A stretch of 64,000 bases of DNA from Christiangramia aestuarii. Its GTDB lineage: Bacteria > Bacteroidota > Bacteroidia > Flavobacteriales > Flavobacteriaceae. The first letter of the stretch is position 1, and every line of letters begins with the position of its first letter. Made by a program: the position numbers and the translations under genes. Positions 8,673 to 17,198 of this stretch are shown one piece after another. The stretch covers positions 18,767 through 82,766 of the forward strand of contig NZ_VJVW01000001.1 in NCBI RefSeq assembly GCF_009735585.1. Reading direction: 5' to 3'. The notes beneath the pieces were generated by a model, which was not told the DNA's origin, made no database searches, and saw only the letters and a list, made by a program, of their open reading frames with translations.

Positions 8673-9761
8673 TTAATAATCTACTTTAAAGACTTCGGCC
8701 TGCCCGGGGATAAGACCATTTTTAATAGCCCAGAGGTTTCCATCTTTATCGAAACTTATGGCAGTTAATAGCGGAATCCCGGTGGCAATGGTTTCGCATT
8801 CCATGGTTTCGGTATTACAGGCTTTGATGTTCCCGCCAGTTACTGTTCCCACGACTTCTACAGCGAACCAGCTAAGAGCGTCAAACTCGGCTACAAAAAG
8901 TCTACCGTCTTCACTAAAGGCCAGGTCTATGATAGAGGTAAATCCACCATCGAAGGCTTTCACACAGTCGGGACTGGAGCCACAGATTGCTCCGGAAGCA
9001 TCGGGAGCAATTTTCCAGATATTTGATTCATCTAGAGGAGCCGGAAACCCTTTTAATTCTCCAACATAATAATAGCCATCAGGGCCCATTACTACCGAGG
9101 TGGGAACCGGTTGCGCAGGGATCATAGCCGGAGCACCACAGGGAGGCGCGGGATTCGGGCAACCTAAAAGATTTTTTACATTCTCGGTGGATACCATTTC
9201 CAATGGAAACACAGCGACCACTTCAATATTGCCTTTATTATCAATCTTCAGGAGGTCATTTGCGCCCGCATCGGCAACAATAGCAAAATTAGCATTGAAA
9301 GCGCTGACCGAATAAGGATTGGAATTAATGTCCTGCCCATCGGGGTTATTGTTTGCTTCAAACTCAAAAAGATTCGCAAGTTTTTTGGTCTTTTTATTTT
9401 TGATCTGGTGCAATCCCTGCCCGGTATCCATTTCAGAATCACCTAAAGGCCAGGTCACCGCCCACATGGAAGACATTCCTACCGGGGCGACCGAAACGGC
9501 TCCTTCCAGGCTTACCTCGGTGGTACCATAAAGAGAAATGATCCCTTTACTGGCATCTGCGATAAAAAGATCATTTGGCGCTGCGGCCAGGTCGAAAAGT
9601 AATCCATCGAACTGGACTGCCGGAGCCTTTAAAAATGCGGGGGTGCTTTTTGCTGAATAATCATACTCCACGGGAGTTTCTGTTTCCAGCTTGTCGGTAT
9701 TACATCCGGAAAGAAAAACGATCAGGAATAGTAAAACCCAGGAAATCGAAAATTTTTTCAT
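8673..9761 (-). CDS. ScyD/ScyE-type beta-propeller lipoprotein
   Basis: I start this at 9761 because the peptide from there is a good lipoprotein signal (MKKFSISWVLLFLIVFLSGC); the longer frame to 9803 would put 14 residues before it. The mature 340 or so residues contain repeated propeller-like blades (FDGLLFDLAAAPNDLFIADA, ANFAIVADAGANDLLKID, PTSVVMGPDGYYYVGELKG, IIDLAFSEDGRLFVAEF, AISFDKDGNLWAIKNG). This layout matches ScyD/ScyE-family proteins, known from scytonemin clusters but widespread elsewhere. It is probably anchored in the periplasm or outer membrane. The ligand is unknown, and no scytonemin genes are nearby. Confidence 0.82.
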   Translation of the reverse strand: MKKFSISWVLLFLIVFLSGCNTDKLETETPVEYDYSAKSTPAFLKAPAVQFDGLLFDLAAAPNDLFIADASKGIISLYGTTEVSLEGAVSVAPVGMSSMWAVTWPLGDSEMDTGQGLHQIKNKKTKKLANLFEFEANNNPDGQDINSNPYSVSAFNANFAIVADAGANDLLKIDNKGNIEVVAVFPLEMVSTENVKNLLGCPNPAPPCGAPAMIPAQPVPTSVVMGPDGYYYVGELKGFPAPLDESNIWKIAPDASGAICGSSPDCVKAFDGGFTSIIDLAFSEDGRLFVAEFDALSWFAVEVVGTVTGGNIKACNTETMECETIATGIPLLTAISFDKDGNLWAIKNGLIPGQAEVFKVDY

Positions 9762-10047
9762 GATAATAAGATTTAACTGGTTGATAATAAATCCCATTAA
9801 CATACAAGGTGCAATTCCGAAGGAAAGATAGGGTCCAAAAAAATTAACTTAAAACTCTGATTTTCAATTTTGTAAAGATATTAAAATTAATAGAAGTATC
9901 TCTTCGCTAATTCAGGAATTAAAGATAAAATCTCATGAATTTATTCCGCTTTCTTCCCATAAATTTTGCTGAATTCTTCAATGTGTAAAACAATCAAAAG
10001 GGCTTTCAATTATTCCTAAAATCATCTATATTCCCGCCCGATCATAA

Positions 10048-11919
10048 ATGAAGAATATGAAAGAGCAGAATGTAAGATTACATATTGAAAAGGTACTGGA
10101 AAACATGCCTTCAGACTGGTTGAAATTAACCACTCACCGACTGGATATTTATAATGAATCCCTCGCGAAAACCGAGTTCCTGCAGCGATTTGAAGAACTA
10201 TATAAAGAAAATAATGCCCGGAAAGCCGCTTTAAGCGAATTGCCTTCCGCCTTCGATTATATTCGCCTTGGTCATCCCTTGTCCACCGTACTGGAATGGG
10301 CCATCGCCAACATGAATAATTTAAAGGCCGATGATGTGATCAGTTTTTCTTCCAAAGTGATGCCTGTACTGGCGGTACTTCGAAAGAACCTGTTCGCTAA
10401 AAGAAAAACCCAGATCTGCTTCTCGGGTGAAAAACCTGAAGGCCTGGATTTTGAAAGCCTTAAAAAGGTGTATGGATATGATTTTGAACTAAGGCAGGTA
10501 GGGAAACCGGAAGATATTTCAGAATTTGAAGGTAGCACCCTCTATATTTCCCAGGATGATGACCCTAACCGACTCACGCTGAATCCGAATATCGATTTTT
10601 ACCTAAGTCAGCAGGCCGAACTTGGAAGTTTGATTATAGTGAATACTTCAGATAGTGATGAATATGTCGCCGAGATCCAGCATGTAAGAAGAAGGGAAAG
10701 CATCGCCATGACCCCGGCAGACTGTTATACTTTGCTGCAAAAACTAGTTGGAAAATCAGAAATATCGCGCGAGGAAACAAATTATTCAGCAGACCTCGCA
10801 AAGGTAAAAGGCTCAGTGAACGAGATCACAGCTACCAGTTCGAAAGTGCTGCTAGGCTCCTGTGGACTTTCAGTTCAATATGGGATCATGATGGGGCTAA
10901 TCGATGAGGCTTTACAGAAGCATCCCGGTAAGACCATTTATATCATTGTTCCTCCAAATTGTTATGGCGGTACTAACGACCAGGCGCGCAGGGTTGCTGC
11001 ATGCATAGATAATGTTGAGATCATGGACCTTCCGGTAGATCGTGATAATAATATGGTACAAAGTACAGACCAGGTGCTGGACAGAGTAGCCAGTGAAGAC
11101 GCCGTGCCTTATATCATCGCAGAGATCCCTACTAACCCAAGGGTGGAAGTCCCAGACCTGGAAAAACTACGACAGGCCCTTACCAAGGTACGTAAAACAC
11201 CCAAAGGTAAAAAGGCGATAGATCCTGTATTTATCCTGGACCAGACCTTTTGTCCCAATGTTCAGTTTTGTGGTGAGGATGGGATACTTTCATCGGTAAG
11301 GACCATTTCTTATGTTAGTGGATCCAAATTCCCTAGCGGAGGAAAATGTACCGCCGGTTATTGTGTAGCTAATGCGAAAGCCAAAGACCTTTTGGAAAAG
11401 ATAGACAAACACCTGAGCCTTTGTGATAATGAAGCTACTAAACTACAGGTAAAGATTCTTGCTGAACAATTGCCATCTATGAACCAGAGGATAAAAGATG
11501 CCTACAAGAACACCCGCGAGTTTGTAAGCTTTATCGAGGAAAAGCTGCCGGAGGCTAAGATCAATTTTGTTTCCGAAGAACTGGCTGAGCAGGGCTTTAC
11601 CCCTTCTGTTTTCTCGCTGGACCTTCCTACTAAAGGCGAAACTGCCGAAGAGAGGGAAACCAATAAAAGAGCCCTGAACAATAAACTGATAAATATGATG
11701 ATCTCCCGCATCCCGAACGAAAGTAAATACTGCGTGAGTTACGGGCAGTTGAAAGGTTGTTACTGGACCATCCCGGCGACCTCTACCCAGGGAACTACCC
11801 GGGAAGACGATAAGGATTATATCGCCAGGGTTTCGGTTTCGCCAGACCTGGACCTGGAATTGCACAAGCAGGTATTTTCAGATTTCGTGGAGGAAATAGA
11901 AACTCCTGAAACTGTATAA
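10048..11919 (+). CDS. PLP-dependent transferase of the Cys/Met metabolism superfamily with a long N-terminal extension
   Basis: A 623-aa cytoplasmic protein. The C-terminal 360 or so residues look like a cystathionine gamma-synthase-type fold-type I PLP enzyme, with the Schiff-base lysine probably K427 in SGSKFPSGGKCTAGY. Upstream, a PNCYGGTND segment occupies the place of the cofactor-phosphate-binding region. The first 230 or so residues are an extension not found in the usual 380-400 aa enzymes; I do not recognise it. A Cys/Met-type reaction such as gamma-elimination or replacement is possible, but the substrate is unknown. The gene is monocistronic, with a strong terminator 20 bp after the stop. 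Confidence 0.78.
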   Translation: MKNMKEQNVRLHIEKVLENMPSDWLKLTTHRLDIYNESLAKTEFLQRFEELYKENNARKAALSELPSAFDYIRLGHPLSTVLEWAIANMNNLKADDVISFSSKVMPVLAVLRKNLFAKRKTQICFSGEKPEGLDFESLKKVYGYDFELRQVGKPEDISEFEGSTLYISQDDDPNRLTLNPNIDFYLSQQAELGSLIIVNTSDSDEYVAEIQHVRRRESIAMTPADCYTLLQKLVGKSEISREETNYSADLAKVKGSVNEITATSSKVLLGSCGLSVQYGIMMGLIDEALQKHPGKTIYIIVPPNCYGGTNDQARRVAACIDNVEIMDLPVDRDNNMVQSTDQVLDRVASEDAVPYIIAEIPTNPRVEVPDLEKLRQALTKVRKTPKGKKAIDPVFILDQTFCPNVQFCGEDGILSSVRTISYVSGSKFPSGGKCTAGYCVANAKAKDLLEKIDKHLSLCDNEATKLQVKILAEQLPSMNQRIKDAYKNTREFVSFIEEKLPEAKINFVSEELAEQGFTPSVFSLDLPTKGETAEERETNKRALNNKLINMMISRIPNESKYCVSYGQLKGCYWTIPATSTQGTTREDDKDYIARVSVSPDLDLELHKQVFSDFVEEIETPETV

Positions 11920-11938
11920 ATTCAGAATCTTAAAGTTG

Positions 11939-11985
11939 AACAACCATCTCCCTTGCAATTCCATAGGTAGATGGTTGTTTTTTTA
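11939..11985 (+). terminator. Rho-independent terminator
   Basis: Perfect 11-bp stem AACAACCATCT (11939-11949) / AGATGGTTGTT (11969-11979) running into a T-tract, 20 bp after the PLP-enzyme stop codon. Confidence 0.9.
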
Positions 11986-12514
11986 TTTATTCAGATTGCT
12001 CCAACTTAGTAATAGATAGTGCCTTCACCTAAGATCTACTCATTTCCCTTCTCCTATGGCTTATGATTCCATTTACCTGATCAATTAATTGATTGTTTGC
12101 TAGAAACCGGAAAAGCCTATACTTAATTTCGGAATTGAATTTAGAATTGTCGTTCCTGAATTACCTCATATCTTTTTTCAGTCTACACCGTTATAAATAA
12201 TTACTTGTAATAAATACAGTTATTAACATCATCATATTATCAACTTAAAATGATGATTATTCAATTTTAAAAATTTTTTTGACCCTGATTTTATATTATT
12301 CTCTAAAAACAACAGTATTTTAACGAATATTGGCAATCTTTTAATTTCTCTCCCGGCCAATCTTAATTAACTTTCGCCAAACTAATTAATAAATCTGCCA
12401 TCTGTCTTTCCTGTCTATTTCAGAAAATTCATTCTTCCCGTTTTATGCTGGATAGAAGAGCCTTTGCCATAGCCGGACCTTTGGTATGTTTCAAATAACC
12501 TAAACTTAAATTAA
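11986..12514. other. Long AT-rich region upstream of PEP synthase
   Basis: About 530 bp without a supported gene. It contains a perfect 14-bp palindrome at 12080-12093 and a second dyad, ATCATCAT (12228-12235) / ATGATGAT (12250-12257), in very AT-rich DNA. These may be control sites for the gene downstream. Confidence 0.4.
12080..12093. promoter_or_regulatory. Palindromic candidate operator
   Basis: ATCAATTAATTGAT is a perfect palindrome 420 bp upstream of the PEP synthase start. It is AT-only at its core, so chance is possible. No regulator gene is adjacent. Confidence 0.25.
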
Positions 12515-14959
12515 ATGTACATCGTTGATTTATCTGAAGTCCAGTTAAGCGACCTGGCCCTGGTTGGTGGAAAGAATGCTTCACTGGGACAAATGATCAG
12601 AAACCTTGAAAAACTCGGGGTAAATATTCCCGGCGGTTTTGCCCTTACCGTCCATGCCTATCGGGAATTCATTGAGCATAATAACCTGGACCAGGAAATC
12701 AGGGATATAATTGAACAAATGAAAAAGGATGATCTCCTTTCCCTAAAGAATGCGGGAGAACAGATTCGGCAAATAATTAGGAAGGGAACCTGGCCTGAGC
12801 ATATAAGACAGCAGATCCAGGAAAACTATAAGAATTTATCTCAAAAATACGGGCATGATAATACAGATGTGGCCGTAAGGTCCTCGGCGACCGCCGAAGA
12901 TCTTCCCGATGCTTCCTTTGCCGGGCAGCAGGAAACCTTTCTGAATGTCAAGGGGCCGGAACAGATCCTGGAGGCAGTAAGAAATTGTTTCGCATCCTTG
13001 TTTACAGACCGGGCAATTTCCTACCGGAATAATTTTGGTTTTGATCACTTTGAGGTAGAACTTTCGGTTTGTGTGCAGAAAATGGTAAGATCAGACCTGG
13101 CATCTTCGGGCGTTGCTTTTTCACTTGACACTGAAAGTGGCTTCCGGGATGTGATCCTGATAAATGGCTCCTATGGTCTTGGCGAAAGCGTAGTTCAGGG
13201 TACAGTTTCGCCAGATGAGTTCCTGGTTTTCAAGCCAACTTTAAAAGAAGGATATAAATCTATTATCGAAAAGAAACTGGGCCGCAAGTCTGAAAAAATG
13301 GTTTATGCCACCGAGCCGGGGAAACTGGTTGAAACGGTGGAGGTTAAACCGGGAGAGCAAAATCAATTCTGCCTCAGCGAGGAGCAGGTGCTAAAACTGG
13401 CTGAGTGGATCTGTATCATCGAGGATTATTATTGTGAACTGAAAAATAACTGGTGCCCCATGGACATCGAATGGGCCGTAGACGGGCTTACCGGCGAGTT
13501 ATTTATCGTGCAGGCCCGCCCGGAAACCATACACTCCAGGAACCGGGACAATGCCCTGGTAGAATATAAGATAGATAGATCGGTCCAGGCTCCGGTGCGC
13601 CTTACCGGTATCGCTGTGGGGGATAAGATTGGCCAGGGTAAGGTCAAAAAGATGATTTCCCTGGATGCCAGTTTTGAAGATTTCAAAAAAGGAGATGTGC
13701 TGGTTACGGAGATGACCGATCCCGACTGGGAACCTGTAATGAAAAAGGCTTCTGCCATCATCACCAATAAAGGCGGAAGGACCTGCCACGCGGCGATCGT
13801 TGCCCGGGAGATGGGCGTCCCCGCGATCGTAGGAACCGAGAATGGGACCGAGCTGTTGCAGGATGGAGAAGATATTACGGTTTCCTGCGCTGAAGGAGAT
13901 GCCGGAAAGGCCTACGAGGGGCTGGTGCCCTTTGAGACCCAGAGAACAGAGCTGGACAAGCTGGACCTGCCGGAAACCCCTATTATGCTAAACGTAGCCT
14001 CACCAGACCTGGCCTTTAAATTCGCCCGGGTACCGAATTCGGGAATTGGCCTCGCCAGGGAAGAGTTCATTATCAATAATTTTATCCAGGTCCATCCCCT
14101 CGCCCTGATGCAGCATACAGAACTGAAGGATAAGGCCCTGTCCGAAAAGATCAATAAGCTTACCCGAGGTTTTGAGAGTGAGGAGGATTTTTTCATTAAC
14201 CGACTTTCCTATGGTATCGCCAAGATCGCTTCTGCCTTTTATCCTAAACAGGCTATAGTCAGGCTTTCAGATTTTAAATCGAACGAATATTTCAATCTAC
14301 TTGGGGGCAGTTATTTTGAACCAAAAGAGGAAAATCCAATGATCGGCTGGAGAGGTGCCTCGAGGTATTATTCAAAAGAATACGAAGAAGCCTTCGGCCT
14401 GGAGTGCAAGGCAATTAAAAAGGTGAGAGAGGAAATGGGTCTGACCAATATTACCATAATGATCCCTTTTTGCAGGACTGTCGAGGAATTGAACAAGGTT
14501 TATGCAGTTATGAAGAAATACGGGCTGGAAAGAGGCCGGGAGGGCTTGCAGGTCTACCTGATGGCCGAACTGCCTTCGAACATCCTGATGGCTGAAGAAT
14601 TTGGTGAACATGTAGACGGATTCTCCATTGGCTCCAATGACCTAACCCAATTAACGCTGGGACTGGACAGGGATTCGTCGCTGGTAGCTAATATTTATGA
14701 CGAGAGAAACCCTGCCGTAAAAAGGTCTATCAGCAACCTCATCAAGGCAGCTAAAAAAACCAATACCAAGGTTGGAATTTGCGGACAAGGACCATCAGAT
14801 CATCCAGACTTTGCCCAGTTCCTGGTACAACAGGGAATAGATAGCATATCGGTAACCCCAGATTCCATGCTGAAAACCATTAAAGCGGTTTACAAGATTG
14901 AACAAGAAATGAAGCAGGAATCGGTTTCCAAGACCAGGGCCTATGCTGAGCCTTCCTGA
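12515..14959 (+). CDS. ppsA: Phosphoenolpyruvate synthase
   Basis: Converts pyruvate, ATP and water to PEP, AMP and phosphate, the first step of gluconeogenesis from C3 acids. At 814 aa it matches the family length. Domains in order: an N-terminal ATP/pyruvate-binding domain (LVGGKNASLGQMIRN; VAVRSSATAEDLPDASFAGQ near residue 125), a swivelling phosphohistidine domain with catalytic H425 in GGRTCHAAIVAREMGVPAIVG, and a C-terminal PEP-binding TIM barrel (SIGSNDLTQLTLGLDRDSS; KVGICGQGPSD). The gene is visibly richer in GC codons than its neighbours, as often seen for highly expressed metabolic genes. It is monocistronic, with a long upstream region and a hairpin after the stop. Confidence 0.95.
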   Translation: MYIVDLSEVQLSDLALVGGKNASLGQMIRNLEKLGVNIPGGFALTVHAYREFIEHNNLDQEIRDIIEQMKKDDLLSLKNAGEQIRQIIRKGTWPEHIRQQIQENYKNLSQKYGHDNTDVAVRSSATAEDLPDASFAGQQETFLNVKGPEQILEAVRNCFASLFTDRAISYRNNFGFDHFEVELSVCVQKMVRSDLASSGVAFSLDTESGFRDVILINGSYGLGESVVQGTVSPDEFLVFKPTLKEGYKSIIEKKLGRKSEKMVYATEPGKLVETVEVKPGEQNQFCLSEEQVLKLAEWICIIEDYYCELKNNWCPMDIEWAVDGLTGELFIVQARPETIHSRNRDNALVEYKIDRSVQAPVRLTGIAVGDKIGQGKVKKMISLDASFEDFKKGDVLVTEMTDPDWEPVMKKASAIITNKGGRTCHAAIVAREMGVPAIVGTENGTELLQDGEDITVSCAEGDAGKAYEGLVPFETQRTELDKLDLPETPIMLNVASPDLAFKFARVPNSGIGLAREEFIINNFIQVHPLALMQHTELKDKALSEKINKLTRGFESEEDFFINRLSYGIAKIASAFYPKQAIVRLSDFKSNEYFNLLGGSYFEPKEENPMIGWRGASRYYSKEYEEAFGLECKAIKKVREEMGLTNITIMIPFCRTVEELNKVYAVMKKYGLERGREGLQVYLMAELPSNILMAEEFGEHVDGFSIGSNDLTQLTLGLDRDSSLVANIYDERNPAVKRSISNLIKAAKKTNTKVGICGQGPSDHPDFAQFLVQQGIDSISVTPDSMLKTIKAVYKIEQEMKQESVSKTRAYAEPS

Positions 14960-14980
14960 TTCAGGCTCAATTGGAAATTT

Positions 14981-15017
14981 AATTGATGGATGGCCCTTCC
15001 AGGGCTATTCATCAATT
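14981..15017 (+). terminator. Probable terminator hairpin after ppsA
   Basis: AATTGATG...GGCCCT pairs with AGGGC...CATCAATT around a 3-nt loop, with a small internal mismatch. The T-run is weak. A smaller stem (TGAGCC/GGCTCA) overlaps the stop codon just before it. Confidence 0.5.
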
Positions 15018-15079
15018 TCAAACTTTTATGCCTGATCTCGAAAATCCGGTCAATAAAGGTATAATCTGAAACAGATTTA

Positions 15080-15844
15080 CTAACCGCCAAAAATTACAAC
15101 TCCGGGAATCTTATACAGCTCCTCGCCTATTCGAATGATGTACAGGTCTCCTTGTTTAGAGCTTTTCAATTCACCTGGATCGGCCTCACTCCGATCATAG
15201 CCTGCAGCTTCGCCATTCTCGAAAAAAATGATCCTTTTCCTGCCATCGGGTTTGCGAATGTGAACCTCTGACCCGAGATTGGCTTTTCGAATAACTCCAA
15301 AATCACAGTTTTCCTGCTGCCCATCCCTAGATATCAGGCAGGGAACTTTTCCGGTGGCATTAAAATTCGTTCCGCCTACCAGCGCATCTTCGGGCAGATC
15401 GCCGTTAACAATTGAACCAACTTCGATCTCCAGCCTGAAATTAGCGGTCTCGTTGCGCCGGGCGGCACTTCGCATCAGGTAGACCCTTATGCGATAATCC
15501 CCCGACCTTTCCAGAACACCTTCAAAGCTATTTTCATTTATGGAGCCATTGAATATGGCCACATACTCCTCTTCCGGCTCCATGATATTGAAATAATTCG
15601 CCGTATTATCGGTGGTCAGGCTCACCTTCATCTCCTGACCCTTCTTCACATTCAACAGGTAATCTATGATCTCGTAGCCGGTAATATTTGCTTCGATGAT
15701 CGCACTGCTTTCTCCCTTATCGAATGTTATTGTTCTGGTTTGAATATCCTGTGCATTCAGAACCGGGGAAATTATACTTAATGCAATCAGGCCGAGTGCA
15801 GCGAAATTTGAAAACCTGAAATTTGATTTAGCGGAAACCTTCAT
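15080..15844 (-). CDS. Exported protein with a pre-peptidase C-terminal (PPC)-like domain
   Basis: A 254-aa protein with an N-terminal hydrophobic signal (FAALGLIALSIISPVLNA, cleavage before QDIQTR). The first half (residues 30-145) resembles PPC-like beta-sandwich domains: ITGYEIIDYLLNVKKGQEMKV, then GDYRIRVYLMRSAARRNETA. The C-terminal half has GQQENCDFGVIRK and a basic KPDGRKRIIFFENGEAAGYD segment, a pattern seen in SH3-like secreted proteins of unknown function. It is probably periplasmic. It is a single gene, convergent with ppsA; the role is unknown. Confidence 0.65.
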   Translation of the reverse strand: MKVSAKSNFRFSNFAALGLIALSIISPVLNAQDIQTRTITFDKGESSAIIEANITGYEIIDYLLNVKKGQEMKVSLTTDNTANYFNIMEPEEEYVAIFNGSINENSFEGVLERSGDYRIRVYLMRSAARRNETANFRLEIEVGSIVNGDLPEDALVGGTNFNATGKVPCLISRDGQQENCDFGVIRKANLGSEVHIRKPDGRKRIIFFENGEAAGYDRSEADPGELKSSKQGDLYIIRIGEELYKIPGVVIFGG

Positions 15845-15986
15845 AAGATCCTAGATTAAAAATTTGACCTGAATAAAAATAAGCATATTCGCTTATTGAT
15901 CCTCAGACTTTTAAAAACCATGCGACTATCTTATCACCTATATCTATTTCTGAAATATTCCTTCAGGAATGCCAATAGCACTTTAA

Positions 15987-16436
15987 ATGGAAAAACTTTA
16001 CCTTATATGCAGTTTAAACAGCATAGCTATGTGCAGCATTTCAGATAAGATCAAATTTTGCAGTTGTGCCCGGGGTGAGAAAAGAAAATTGAAGAATTTC
16101 TGGGTACTGTATCGCTACCAGGGAGAAAAGCTGGAAACCTTTATGGGCGAACCCAAGGTTCCAACGAAATTCCTCGACCCCGATTTCTTCATGAATGCAG
16201 CGATTATTTCTGAAAGGCTGAACGAAGTGGATGCCTTTGATGTCCCTCTTAATTTCAGGGAAAAGGATAAACTTCTGGTCGAAATTAATTGCTGCGACCA
16301 GGAATACACCTATACCTTCGAATACATGAATGAAACCTGGGAATCGGCTGAAGAAGATGTATTCGACATAATGAACCATTTTAAAAAAATAAACAAAGGT
16401 AGGCTGAAAGATGCCCTTAAACCAAATAAAGCATGA
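15987..16436 (+). CDS. Conserved hypothetical cytoplasmic protein
   Basis: A 149-aa soluble protein with no recognised domain. It has a cysteine-containing N-terminus ([17 protein letters not shown]) and an alpha/beta body ([20 protein letters not shown]). The second methionine (codon 15, at 16029) is a likely alternative start, because MCS... reads like a natural N-terminus; neither start has a clear ribosome binding site. Its stop overlaps the start of the DUF2200 gene (ATGA), so the two are co-translated. Confidence 0.65.
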   Translation: MEKLYLICSLNSIAMCSISDKIKFCSCARGEKRKLKNFWVLYRYQGEKLETFMGEPKVPTKFLDPDFFMNAAIISERLNEVDAFDVPLNFREKDKLLVEINCCDQEYTYTFEYMNETWESAEEDVFDIMNHFKKINKGRLKDALKPNKA

Positions 16437-16783
16437 ACAATTCACGAGTATATAAAATGTCATTTGCCAGTGTATATCCGCATTATATAACCAAAGTCGA
16501 GAAAAAGGGACGTAGCAAGGAAGATGTAGATACCGTAATAAAGTGGCTTACCGGTTACTCCCAGCAGGGCCTGGAAAAAGAGATAGAGAACAAAACAGAT
16601 TTCGAGAGCTTTTTCGCCAATGCTCCCCAAATGAATCCCAATGCCTCTAAGATCACAGGTCTTATCTGCGGTTATAGGGTAGAAGATATCGAAGAAGAAC
16701 TGATGCAAAAAATAAGATATATGGATAAACTCGTTGATGAGCTGGCCAGGGGTAAAAAGATGGAAAGTATTTTAAGAAAATAG
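16433..16783 (+). CDS. DUF2200 family protein
   Basis: A 116-aa protein matching DUF2200 over its full length: [68 protein letters not shown] and [23 protein letters not shown], each piece being a typical family block. The biochemical function is not known. The ATG lies inside the stop region of the preceding gene, so the two form a pair. Its 3' end faces the convergent response regulator gene. Confidence 0.9.
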   Translation: MNNSRVYKMSFASVYPHYITKVEKKGRSKEDVDTVIKWLTGYSQQGLEKEIENKTDFESFFANAPQMNPNASKITGLICGYRVEDIEEELMQKIRYMDKLVDELARGKKMESILRK

Positions 16784-16822
16784 TCAGGGAGAAGTTTTCC
16801 TGAAATTTTTATTTCTAAAGGA

Positions 16823-17197
16823 TCAATCTTTCATCAGGCCTTCCACGCGTTGGGTAAGCTCATCCATTTCAAAAGGCTTGGCGATAAAATCGTTGGCACC
16901 GGCTTTTTTACATTTTACGCCGGCATTGTATAAGGCAGACATCATCAGGATAGGTACTTTTGCGATTGCGGGATCTTCATTTTTCCTGATCCTCTTGCAA
17001 ACGTCTATCCCATTAACCCCAGAAATGAGCATGTCCAGGATCACCAGGTCTGCCTCCTTTTCGGATATAAGCTGCTCGGCCTCGTTAGGTTTTTCGGTCA
17101 CGCTCACCTCATAACCCGAGAACTCCAGTACCATCTGCATCATATGGCCTATCCCAGCGTCGTCGTCGATAACCAGTATTTTCAGTACTTCTGCCAT
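16823..17197 (-). CDS. Single-domain response regulator
   Basis: A 124-aa CheY-like receiver without an output domain. The acidic pocket is IDDD (residues 10-13), the phospho-acceptor is D55 in LVILDML, and the conserved lysine is K107 in FIAKPF. I chose the start at 17197 (MAEVLKILVIDDD) over 17233 because it begins a normal receiver and leaves one nucleotide after the histidine kinase stop at 17199. It is almost certainly the partner of that kinase and acts through protein contacts or a phosphorelay. Confidence 0.92.
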   Translation of the reverse strand: MAEVLKILVIDDDAGIGHMMQMVLEFSGYEVSVTEKPNEAEQLISEKEADLVILDMLISGVNGIDVCKRIRKNEDPAIAKVPILMMSALYNAGVKCKKAGANDFIAKPFEMDELTQRVEGLMKD

Positions 17198-17198
17198 G

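Noticed and set aside
8673..9761. Scytonemin biosynthesis gene
   Set aside because: The protein resembles ScyD/ScyE in fold only; no other scytonemin genes are in the window, and the family is broad.
12515..14959. Horizontally acquired island because of higher GC
   Set aside because: It is a single housekeeping gene with no mobile-element features; codon bias from high expression is a simpler explanation.
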